Made by a program: the position numbers and the translations under genes | The notes under the pieces: model-generated | The model's input: only the letters and a program-made list of their open reading frames with translations | Told to the model about the DNA's origin: nothing | The model's database searches: none | From: Solen grandis | Lineage: Eukaryota > Mollusca > Bivalvia > Adapedonta > Solenidae | Assembly: GCA_021229015.1 (NCBI GenBank) | Contig: CM037788.1 | Span: 39,704,024-39,768,023 of the forward strand | Direction of reading: 5' to 3' | Length of the DNA: 64,000 nt | Part shown: piece by piece, positions 22,930-32,844 of the stretch | Layout: every line of letters begins with the position of its first letter | Numbering within the stretch: the first letter of the stretch is position 1

Positions 22930-23610
22930 GCTTTATTGATAAATCAATATTCAAATAAATGTAAATTCGATAACAGAAAGAATTTTAGACATACATGGAG
23001 AGATAATAATAATAATAATTCAAACAGCTTAGAATTCTACAGTAAACAGAAATATGATTTAAGTATGGAAAAGTACCTAAACTGTATCAACATGAACAAA
23101 TACAGAATATGTCTAACAAAAGTTAGGCTTCCCTCTTATAATCTTTTTTTTAACAGAAACTGGAAGACATACAGACCTACCAAGACATAAAAGAATATGC
23201 CAAATTGTACAAAGCGAGTAATTGAAAAAGAATACCATTCTATTTTAATCTGCCCAAAATAAAGCGAACTTAGAAGGAAATTTTTACCAAAATATTATTT
23301 CAAATCTTAACAGGTTTATATCTATAATGAGTTCTTCTTCCGTACGTTTGAAGAATAATGTCGCTACATTTTCATATTTTGTTTTTCAGCTAAGACAACA
23401 GATAATATCTAATATATTAACAGTTATGAAATATTATTATGTAATCAGATTTAAGTTATTTTCAAGTAGAATATCAACGGCTTGCTTCTCTGAAAAATAT
23501 AATGTGTCTCACTTTTTGTGTATGTGATTTTCTTATAAATATTCAAATGGCTATAAATGTATAGGTATATGTTCTTTGCTAATAAACGTTGTGTTATGTT
23601 ATATTGAAAT
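22930..23610 (+). pseudogene. LINE remnant: C-terminal domain and 3' UTR
   Basis: The frame from 22936 includes SNKCKFDNRKNFRHTW, SMEKYLNCINMNKYRICLTK and VRLPSYNLFFNRNWKTYR, followed after a stop by EKEYHSILICPK and RRKFLPKYYF. This order (short helical repeat, 'E.YL....KYRI.L...RL.S..L....GR', then '.EYHF.L.CP.Y' with a Cys-rich knuckle) is the C-terminal region of a LINE family common in molluscs. The knuckle has lost part of its cysteine pattern, and stops interrupt the frame. A 3' UTR-like tail ends near AATAAACG at about 23580. Probably 5'-truncated. Confidence 0.55.
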
Positions 23611-24475
23611 GCACTGTGATAGCTCTTGGGTCAACAGTGATATCATCCAGTGCTGGAATAATTCGCATGTAGTTGTAGTTGTACCTAAGGTCTGTTTTTT
23701 TCCCCAGTACTGCAAGTGGCACTTTTTGTTGGGTGATATAATTTCAACAATTTGCTTGTTACATTTGTTTCGTTAGCCATCTTACGCATTCGTAAAATTT
23801 GTTGGGCATATTGATATATATAGAGAACATTGTGCAATATCAATAAACAATAAAATGAAGAGCGGTTCAGCATATAATTTCTTTTCACTCAAAACACGTT
23901 GAAGCATATCTAAAATGCAATAATGTTAAGTAAGTATAAACACCGAGGATCCACAATCAAAGATTATTGAGCAATAAAATTCGTTGGAAAAGCAAGACAT
24001 AACAAAAAAACCATTCTTTTTCTTGATACTGCAAGATCATATATCTGTTAAGTACAGTGTAATATTTTTAATTATTTTCAGAATATTTTGTCACAATTTA
24101 TAAATAATAAAATATTCTTTAAGTTGTAAGCGAACAGATCATCAAACGCGCATGAAAAATACAATATGAACGTAAAAAACAAAACAAAAAAACACACTGT
24201 GTCCATTGTCGGAAACCCATGCCCGATCGGTCGGAATGTCATGAAGTCAACCTGGGTTTTCCGACGATGACTGTTATGTTTTCATTGCTAAATTCCATAC
24301 TCATATATGTATTTGGAACGGATGGGGACTATAAATACTTATCAAAATATGTTAGTTAGATCCTCAGGTGGTTATCACAAAATGTATTTTTTTTTATATG
24401 CAAAGGTATGTGTAATTTATAATCATGCATAAAGCCTAAAAGCCGTGGTCTTTTACCCAATAATCATGAAATTAT

Positions 24476-24508
<33 letters not shown>

Positions 24509-24958
24509 ATGCTGATACTGCTTATATGCGTTTGGAAATAAAACTTTGAAAAATTGATTATAATTATAATTGTGTTCATTTCTAATACACGATTATGTAA
24601 AAACGCGTCTGTAAAATGATATTTGACAAACCCTCCAATTCTTTCTTCCTTCTTCATCATGCTTAAATTATATAAACAAAAATACTTCCATTTACATCAT
24701 GTATTCCACACATTGTTTGACAATCCATTTGATTATCATTATTTTATGGTTCCATTCAAATATTGATTTTTCTAAGATTAACATTGAATAAATGGCATAT
24801 CATATTTTTTATTTGTCATCAAATGATACAATTATTGTCAACAAAAGTTTGTTTAAGAGATGAATCATGATGTATGAAAGATCAAATGTATGCTACAAGT
24901 GTCCGTTCACATTATTAAATCACAATCAATCAATGGGGTCGGGTGGTCATGGAATTTA
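23611..24958. other. no gene seen
   Basis: AT-rich DNA with a 30-base T run at about 24477-24506. No coding pattern recognised. Confidence 0.5.
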
Positions 24959-25260
24959 CCAATCTGATTAAAATCAGCTCCTAACGTCACTTTGCTATGC
25001 TACGCTGCAATCGTTCTAAACCATTTTTTCTTACACATACTGAATGGCAGGTTCGATTTTCACGCATAACTCCATGTTGAGGAGTTCGCCTAATGTCGCT
25101 ACATGTATATAACAGACGATTTCATTGGCTGGTTGTGGGCTGGCTATAAATAGCATTACCGGAAGAACCGGATCAGTGAGAAGGTGACCTTCTATTGGTG
25201 ACGATCAGATCAAAATACAGCGTAGTTTGCGTCATTAAGGAGCTGATTTTAATCATATTG
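24959..25260. mobile_element. 302-bp MITE with 8-bp target duplication
   Basis: The left end CCAATCTGATTAAAATCAGC faces the right end (complement) CAATATGATTAAAATCAGCT. GGAATTTA occurs immediately outside both ends (24951-24958 and 25261-25268), an 8-bp duplication as made by hAT-type transposases. No ORF. Confidence 0.8.
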
Positions 25261-25297
25261 GGAATTTATAACCCTAAATGTATTGATGATGATAAGG

Positions 25298-25302
<5 letters not shown>

Positions 25303-25339
<37 letters not shown>

Positions 25340-25355
25340 AAATTTAATTGTATTA

Positions 25356-25415
<60 letters not shown>
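25303..25415. repeat. poly-A tract followed by (AT)n
   Basis: About 33 A (25304-25336), then a short unique spacer, then about 28 AT units (25359-25414). It lies directly before the LINE remnant. Confidence 0.95.
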
Positions 25416-25418
<3 letters not shown>

Positions 25419-25435
25419 GCAACTCCAATACAAGA

Positions 25436-26600
25436 GAATTTTATATACATGAACTTAAAGACTTTGATATTAGAATATAAACAGATGATAAAGCAGACAA
25501 ACAATGTGGTCTTTAAACGTAAGCGGACACACTTAAGAACATAAATAATGATAAAAGTGCTGGACCTGATGGTCTCTTAACCCTTTCCCTCATATAGGCT
25601 CATTTTGACGCACTCAGTAGGTACCACATAAACCCTGATCTGCAGAAAACCACAGTTAAACCTTGCCAAATTTAATTGTAAAATCCTCATTTCCAGACCA
25701 CTGAGGAGCAGCGAACGGCATAAAACCTGATTAGCCTGCGAGTTACTCGCAGGCTGATCTGGTTTTATGCTGTTTGCATAGGTCTTTTCATGTTGACCTC
25801 TATGAGGGAAAGGGTTAAAGTTTTCTGGAACAAACTCGGACATTTTGTGGTTAGATCAATACATGTTTCCTTTAAAACTACAATGTAACTCATTTTCAAG
25901 AATTATCAAAATGGGAATTAAAACTTGCATATCGAATGAAAATAAACCAAAACATTTTTTTTTTTAAATCTAAGACCGACCACTCTTCTATAACTGTGTT
26001 GCACCAGGAACAATTATTTATAGATTAAAACAAGTTTTAAACTCTCTTATATCATCAGATCACACTGGATTCATTAAAGGTAGATATATTGGTGACAACA
26101 CAAGATTACTTTATGATGTTATGAGATATACTGAAGACATTAATATTCCTGGATAAGTAATGATAACTGATTTCGAGAAAGCCTTTGATTCGGTTTCATT
26201 TAAATTTTTAGAACAAACATTATCGTTTTTCAATATTAATTATTATTACATCCAGGGATTCTATAAACAATATAGTCCCTGTTACATCACAAGAACTACT
26301 AAGTACATGATAGTCTCTAAACAAATAGTCGAAGCGAAATAATGCCTTCTGCGCAGCTTTTTATATAGCGTTTCTAAAAATAGCTTTAATATTTTAATTA
26401 AGCATAACGTTGTTTTTGGATGGAATAAAAAGTTGAATCTTTATCGAAGTAACTTTCTTTTCGTAAAAGGATAAAAATATCATCATTTAATACAGAGATA
26501 AATGTTCAAATCAATGAGTTTCTGTCTGAATCCTTCACAATTAAAAATAGAGGAATCATGTGCAAATTCCTGTAACGGGAAGGATTACCTGGATAACGTT
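25436..26600 (+). pseudogene. L1/Tx1-like LINE reverse-transcriptase remnant
   Basis: Pieces in several frames read in order: NNDKSAGPDGLL (start of the RT domain), then after the MITE insert KVFWNKLGHFVVRS, then RLKQVLNSLISSDHTGFIKG, RYIGDNTRLLYDVMRYTEDI, and DFEKAFDSVSFKFLEQTLSF with the first catalytic aspartate context. Last comes INEFLSESFTIKNRG. The 'GFIKGRYIGDN' and 'DFEKAFDSV' wording is characteristic of the L1/Tx1 branch. The YADD block is absent, so the copy is truncated or deleted beyond about 26600. Numerous stops; inactive. Confidence 0.75.
25581..25814. mobile_element. 234-bp TTAA-flanked MITE (family M2) inside the LINE
   Basis: Perfect 14-bp TIRs CCCTTTCCCTCATA / TATGAGGGAAAGGG with TTAA on both sides (25577-25580 and 25815-25818), as expected for piggyBac-type mobilisation. 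It splits the LINE reading frame between DGLL and KVFW, so it landed in the LINE. The centre holds a hairpin, CCTGCGAG-ttact-CGCAGG, flanked by GCATAAAACC and GGTTTTATGC. The 88-codon minus frame over it is a by-product. Confidence 0.88.
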
Positions 26601-26874
26601 TATAGGTTACTAGTAACTGTTTAACTATAGATTTCTATAGCAGGCCTTTGTTTTCTAGTTTAACATATTTTATTTCAAATTAAGCATTGAAATGAGGGTC
26701 GGGCCACAAGTTCTAGCAACATTAGTTACGGCCCTTCCCCTATACATTTATTTAACAATAAACAAGGTCACATGTTACATAATTTGTATGGTACCCAAAT
26801 CCTGCACATTAAAAAAAAAAATAAAAAAAAATGCCACATTCAAAATTAAACAGCTCGTCATTTTATAAAAATAC

Positions 26875-26908
<34 letters not shown>

Positions 26909-27359
26909 GCCTTTTAGAATTTATTTTAAATAGATTAAATGGTGTTTGCTGAGACTGAGAAATTAAGAAAATTAGAAGCTAGATGCAGGATTAGGGCATT
27001 TTGATGTTAATATAAATTATGAAAAAATAATAAAAAATCTACTACATAGATAGCCAAAAAAATAAAAAAAAATACACACACACACATACACACACACATA
27101 TATATGTATGTATATATATACATATACATACACACATATACATATGCACACACATAAATATACACACATACATATCTACACATATATCATGAATAAATGG
27201 TGAAAATAATCAAATATTTACAAATGTACATCTGAAATCAAAGAAGTAGAGATGAAAAAAAAAAGGATTGAGAAATTTAAAAAAAAAGGGGGGGGGGGGA
27301 GGAGAAGAGAGAGGAAAGAAAGAAACAGTTATTTTGTTTTACATAATATATATAATAAT
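26601..27359. other. simple repeats, no gene
   Basis: It contains (AAT)n at about 26875-26905, a CA/TA-rich compound microsatellite at about 27072-27185, an A/G-rich stretch and a G10 run near 27290. These may include the microsatellite tail of the minus-strand LINE that follows. Confidence 0.6.
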
Positions 27360-27563
27360 AATATATAACGCACATGCATATATACACACACATATATATA
27401 CCCATATACATCAACACATAAACACGTACATATAGCAGACAATAGCTTGGTGGTTGGTGCACGCAAAAGGAAGTTTTTGCCCCAAGAATATCAGCAGTCT
27501 TGCACAGGTACTAGCATAAAATAATAATAAAAATACGGATACAATTATTTATATAGAAATGCA

Positions 27564-28159
27564 TCAATTAAATCTGTTTGATTTTGAAATAAATTGGTGG
27601 ACAGCTTCAAAAATTTGAATATTCTCTTCAACTGATAATATTTCACTTCCTGCCAATAGTAATTCAGTATTGAGAGGATGAAATGGTCTGGTCCGCCTGA
27701 ATAAATCAAAACGTATCCTATCGTAAAGCCTACAGTTGAAGAGAAAATGTTCTGCATCCTCCAAAACATTACAATATATACAATTGGGATTCATTGATAA
27801 ATGATTATTGAACAGATCACAATTCAGATACTTCATTTATTTCTAAGTCGAGCATGTAGGATTGATAATTGTCTCTTACCATAGAGAAAGTAATTAGGAA
27901 CTTTGTAAATATTAGAATTTTGTAAACGGTGTTTAAATGAACTGAAAGATCCAGCTGATTTTACATTTACAGGTAATTTATTCCACAATTCAATTGAAGA
28001 GGGAATACATGATTTTTTAAGAAGTTCTGTTCTACAGTACATTTGAGAAAATTCCATTTGATTTCTTAAAAAATAATCTGTTCTTTCATTTACAATAGGT
28101 GGAAATAGATCAAGGATATAAGATGGAACCATATTATTATTCACTTTATACATAAACAA
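27564..28159 (-). pseudogene. LINE ORF: C-terminal region with zinc-knuckle-like motif
   Basis: Two abutting frames. The first (27833-28159) has FMYKVNNNMVPSYILDLFPP and SSIELWNKLPVNVKSAGSFS, usual after the thumb domain in this LINE group. The second (27564-27836) has CIYCNVLEDAEHFLFNC, a C-x2-C-x8-H-x4-C pattern like the C-terminal zinc knuckle found in several LINE clades, probably for RNA or DNA binding. A frame change near 27835 splits them. Confidence 0.8.
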
Positions 28160-28204
28160 ACATTTCTGTAGTTCTCTCCTATATTTTAACCTTTCCCACC
28201 CACA

Positions 28205-29014
28205 TTAAAGATTTTCAATAGATACTGATCTTGTTAGCCCTGTAACTATCCTAGCTGCCTCATCTTGAAATCTTTCTAATAAAACACAATCTTGATCCCT
28301 ACATCCTGCCCATACAATTGAAGCATATTCCAGCAAGGGACGAACATATGAAATATAAATCTGATTAAGAGCTTTTCTACCAATAGTAAATTTTAACTTC
28401 CTCATTAATCCAATAACTTTTGAAGCTGAAGATACTTTGCTGTCAATATGAGAATTCCATTGGTCATAATTACTAATAGTGACTCCTAAATGTTTATGAT
28501 CATCAACATACTGTAGTTCTGTATCATTAAAGAATAGTTTGGGTAATATTTCTTGTTGTCTTGGATTAAAGAAGAGAACTTCTGTTTTACTAGGGTTAAA
28601 ATTTACTAACCAAGACTTAGCCCACTTTGAAATAACTGCTAAGTCATGATTAATTATACCTTCAATATCTTGGATGGATGAAGCAGAATAATATCGGAAG
28701 CTGTCATCTGCATACAATCTTGTAAAACTAAGTAAATTATCTGCAACATCATTAACATAAATGAGAAAAAGAAGCGGCCCAAGCACTGATCCTTGAGGAA
28801 CGCCGGCATCAGTTGACTTGAGACTTGAAAGAGAATTTTGGAGGACAACACGTTGAGACCTATTTTCAAGATAACTATTAAACCACTTCAACAGATTCCC
28901 ACCAATACCATTAGCAGAAAGCTTATGCAAAAGACCTTTATGCCAGACTCTATCAAATGCTTTAGAAATGTCACAGAAGACAGAAGACCATACAAGAAAA
29001 TTGTTTATTATCAA
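28205..29014 (-). pseudogene. LINE ORF: reverse transcriptase catalytic core
   Basis: 269 codons. FCDISKAFDRVWHKGLLHKL carries the first catalytic Asp. DAGVPQGSVLGPLLFLIYVN is the typical LINE block before the palm. FTRLYADDSFRYY contains YADD, the metal-binding pair. SWLVNFNPSKTEVLFF and DHKHLGVTISNY follow, then YISYVRPLLEYASIVWAG and the thumb segment LLERFQDEAARIVTGLTR. All catalytic residues are present in this fragment. It stops at a frame break at about 28200, before the C-terminal region. Confidence 0.9.
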
Positions 29015-29720
29015 AAGTCTGATATATATGATGATATATATCTACTAACTGGAAACTAGTGAAATGGTTTGGTAAGAAACCTGCCTGGTATTTATATAGT
29101 AAGTTATTATCCAACATGAAATTATACATATATTTAAAAACAATCCTTTCAAAAAGTTTGCCACAACAGCTAAGTAATGAAACTGGTCGATAATTAGAAA
29201 CATCATATTTGTCACCTTTTTTAAACAGTGGTGTTACATTAGCAATCTTCCAATTATCAGGATACATACCTTCATTAATTGAACGATTAAAGAGAATAGA
29301 TAGAGGTTTTGACACTGTTTTTGCTGTATTCTTTAACATTTTATGACTAATAAGATCATGTCCACAAGCTTTATTTATATTAAGTGTACCAATAATATCT
29401 CTTATCTCCGATTCTGTTATATTGATTTGCGACAACCTGTTATCTGTATATGTATTGAGTGGAGGTAACTGAACATATTCATCGTTTAATGTAGATATAG
29501 ATACAAAGAAGTCATTTAAGTATTCTGCCTTCTCTTGGTTAGTAATAAAAAATTCATCTTGTCCATTGAAATGTTTATGAAGTGGTGGAATAGAAGTAGA
29601 TTTGTTATTTTTAAGCAAGTGACGGATACATTTCCAAAAGTTCTTTTTATCATTAGTTTGCAGGTCCTCTAATGTAATTTCTAAGTTAACATTGAAATTT
29701 TCTTTTGCCCTCTTCTTCAT
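28971..29720 (-). pseudogene. LINE ORF: linker and first part of the reverse transcriptase
   Basis: 249 codons. A linker with KNFWKCIRHLLKNNKST is followed by RT entry motifs: NINKACGHDLISHKMLKN, WKIANVTPLFKKGDKYDVSN, YRPVSLLSCCGKLFERIV and YQAGFLPNHFTSFQLV. The frame is lost just before the first catalytic block, near 28985-29000, where a few extra bases separate DNKQFSCMVFC from CDISKAFD. Confidence 0.85.
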
Positions 29721-30370
29721 ATTATTAACTTTATTCCTAACTGATCTATATCTTTGCCAATCATTTTTTTTTTTTCCTTCTTTTTTAAGCGGTCTCTAAT
29801 CCTACAAAATTTTCTTAATCTTGCATCAAACCATGGCTTGTCATCAGGTCTTATTAAAACTGTTTTCTGCGGTATACATTGTTTAACAAAATTAATATAA
29901 ATTTTAGTAAACTGAATACAAGCCTCATTAATACTTAATTCATACAGAAACTGCCAATTTTGATTCTGTATCTTTTCATTTAATAGTTCATAATTAGCTT
30001 TATCATAAAGCCAGATGTTTCTTTCAAATGATGGATTAATCTCATAAGAAAATGGAATAATAATGTAAGTGGCCAGATGATCACTAATATTTGAAGGAAT
30101 ATCTATAACACCAGAATTAAGATAATGTAAATCAAAAGGTACCAATATAGGATCAAGTAGAGCATTCTGACGTGTAGGTTCCTTTATTACATTTTGCATA
30201 GAGTTAAAGACCATTATATTTTTCAAATAACAGTAAGACTGATTGAAAAGATCTTCATTAAAGTCACCAACAATAATTATATTTTTACTAATAGTATATG
30301 CTGCTTCAATGTTTTGATTCAGCATTTCAAAGAAATTTCTGTCTGCAGTCTTTTGGGCTGTAAAAAACAC
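29717..30370 (-). pseudogene. LINE ORF: APE endonuclease middle and C-terminal part
   Basis: It contains IIIVGDFNEDLF (the GDFN motif with catalytic Asp and Asn), RQNALLDPILVP (substrate-positioning Asp region) and PSNISDHLATY (the terminal SDH motif). These are the signature residues of the exonuclease-endonuclease-phosphatase fold that nicks target DNA. The following linker is rich in K, I and N and ends in a lysine-rich stretch (DRLKKKEKKKM) at an A/T homopolymer where the frame is lost. It overlaps the upstream fragment in a different frame. Confidence 0.8.
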
Positions 30371-30872
30371 CTATTAATATATTTTCTGATCTGTTTTTGA
30401 TACAGACCCAAATAGACTCATTACAATAAGTTTCAAGTGTATCAATTCTTTTATGTAATAAATTTTTTGACATATAAACTAAAATTCCACCACCATGATT
30501 AGTTCTATCTTTTCGATATGGTGTATCAAAATTATCACTGAAAAGAAGACTATCAGTTATGACCATGTTATCTAAGTGTGTCTCAGTAAAACATATGATG
30601 TCTTTATCACTCCTAATATTGCAGTGCAACAAAGACAAATAGTTTTCATATAAGGATTCTGGGCCTGGGTTAAGTTCAACATCACCAGATTGCAGTAACA
30701 GCAAAGTAATTACTATTCCAATATTATTGCTAAAATAAGTTTTGAAATGTTCATTTAAAGTAAGCAATGATTGAGTAAGAAAATAAACAAGACTCAAAGT
30801 AAGATGAAGAACATTAATTGAAACTTTAACATTAACATTCCTATGTACCAGTGCAAGTCTACCATTAAACAA
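30327..30872 (-). pseudogene. LINE ORF 5' part: 2A-like motif and APE endonuclease start
   Basis: 181 codons. Residues 20-35 and 50-61 are hydrophobic. At residues 63-71 the sequence GDVELNPGP is a full match to the D(V/I)ExNPGP motif that makes ribosomes skip a peptide bond in 2A peptides. Soon after, LLHCNIRS (endonuclease Asn motif) joins directly to DKDIICFTETHLDN (catalytic Glu in TETH); roughly 20 residues normally between them are missing. 2A-like motifs at the N-terminus of APE-type LINE ORFs have been reported in several invertebrates, where they may separate an N-terminal peptide or affect targeting. Here the downstream ORF is broken, so the copy is not functional. Confidence 0.85.
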
Positions 30873-30960
30873 ACCTATGGCAGATCTCCAGGCAAAAATG
30901 TCATTCCCATCAAGTTACAGATAAGTCAGCAACCTGATAACCTGAAGTCCACCGTGGCGT

Positions 30961-32776
30961 TCCCCCATCACGTGCACCTTTGTTTTCTCATCAAAAACAT
31001 GATCAGTTTTATATGGAAAAAAATATAGCCTATATCCTATGAACTTCACTTCAATATATTTTTATTAATTTGATACTTTTTGCTTCCATTTTCGTTTGAA
31101 GGTAATGACTATCATTCCTTTATACATGTATTTCTATATGCAGAGACTTATAAACAGAGATTGGCAGCTTATTCTTTGCCCATATCGACTTTATGAAGTC
31201 GCGCGCGGCCAACGAGACTTCAACGAGACCCAGGCGATATTGGAAATCAAATACACATAATGGTCAGTTCCAATGGATATTAAAAGTAATATCAATCATT
31301 TTAATCATAAGCAATCATTTAATTCTACATCTTTGCCTTTGAAGATTTGTGTTACTAACACCAGTCATAGACCCCTCCTGGCAAAAATCACGGGTTAATC
31401 CTGCATGTACACGAGGCTATCATGTATCTCGACGTATGTATCATATCGGACCAATTCTTCCCCCCCCCCCCCCCCATCTCTCTCTCTCTTTTAATTATAA
31501 AATTAAACTAAAAAAGTACTCTAATCATGCATCCGTCCTCTTCTTTCCTTCATCTAAACTCACTTTAGCTAAAACCAATAGATTAACTAACAGTATTAAA
31601 GTATTTGGAAAGGGCGCGTTCTCGTTAACTATCGAGGCACGCGATAAAGCGCGTTATTTCGGGAAGCTGGCAATCTCTGTTTATAAGTCTCTGCTATATG
31701 TAAAATGTCAAAATACGCAGAGAGCGGGGTTTTGGCAGGCTGTTATAAAATATTTCTATTTAAACAACATTTTTTTTTTATATGATCGTGAAATATTCTG
31801 TGGTGTCTAAGCTTTGCTTCAAAATTATTTTTAAGAAAAATGTATATTTGAGAATTTCTTCCTTTTATTTAAAAATGACGAATTTCGTTTTTGAGCCGTA
31901 GATTTATTTTCATGTTTCCGTGTACTGTCCATAACATATTGTAGTGGTTGATGCAGTAACTACAGTTGTGAAAGCAATTATGCTTCTATTAGTATTTTAA
32001 TGTTTCTTTATACATAAATATGTGTATTTCATAACCATGTTACAGTATTTTCAAAATTGTATCCTTAAATTTGTTTTCAACAGGATTTGAGATATTGAAC
32101 TAACTTTTGTTTTAATTGCATACGTGATCTTTAAAAAACGATTTAAATGAAAGAAATAATAAGAAAAAGTTACCAGTATAATTGCTGCACAAAATCGGAC
32201 AAAAATCGGACACTGATGTCATTATTATAATCACCACATTTGTAATGAGTCTCAGAATTCCTTGGTTGTCTTTGCAATGATTGTTTCACGTCGGAAAATC
32301 TTTGATGATGATATTAGCAACGCCTCCCTCTATCACCAAATAGTTATACCTGTATATGATTTACATTTTTAACAGGGTCTGAAAACTTTTAAGTATTAAT
32401 CTCATTTAATATTTTTCCAGTATTTAATAAATAATGTATAATATTAAAATAATAATCAAGCTTATCGTATGTGTATGTGTGTGTGATTTAAAAACTTATA
32501 TTTACATAAGGTAATAATGAGATAAGACCTTTTATATGCAGTGTAATATTCTGACTATTCATATCATATTGATTCCATTATGTTTGTATTGTCTCCACAT
32601 GCCATTGTAATTGCTGATGTTTATGGCGATGGGCTTAGTGCCTAAGCCTATAATAAAATTATGTTCTGTTATTTTGTGTGTATTCGTTATGTGCGCACTT
32701 CATTATGTTATGTACTGATTATTGTGTTATGTGTAACCCCCATTTTTCACTAAGTTAAGCGATCGTCTTTAAAATT
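30961..32776. other. mostly unassigned, possible LINE 3' tail near its right end
   Basis: There is a C-run at about 31459-31475 followed by (CT)n. The 153-codon frame at 31349-31810 spans this run and has no motif. At 32600-32672 the text GATGGGCTTAGTGCC followed by CTATAATAAAATTATG resembles 3' ends of mollusc LINEs (plus strand). No gene recognised. Confidence 0.4.
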
Positions 32777-32844
32777 ATTAGGTTTTCGCCTCTGCTGGGC
32801 GAAAACCTATTGTTCTTCTTCTGTTGATTTTTTTTTTTTTTTTT

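Larger units (their letters stand above)
27360..30960 (-). mobile_element. near full-length APE-type non-LTR retrotransposon (CR1/L2-like group)
   Basis: Minus-strand element with, in order, a hydrophobic N-terminal region with a 2A-like motif, APE endonuclease, a linker, a reverse transcriptase with YADD, and a C-terminal zinc-knuckle-like region. It ends in AT-rich microsatellite-like sequence (about 27360-27540). The ORF is broken by frame changes near 30350, 29718, 28985, 28200 and 27835, and by a deletion in the endonuclease. APE endonuclease plus this RT wording places it in the Jockey/CR1/L2 superfamily; the exact clade needs a tree. The 5' end is uncertain (about 30900-30960). Confidence 0.85.

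Noticed and set aside
30327..30872. 2A motif as evidence of an integrated RNA virus
   Set aside because: The motif is followed by APE endonuclease and LINE reverse-transcriptase motifs. The element is a non-LTR retrotransposon, where 2A-like sequences are known.
31349..31810. 153-codon plus-strand ORF
   Set aside because: It crosses a C-run and (CT)n with no domain, motif or splice context; base composition explains it.
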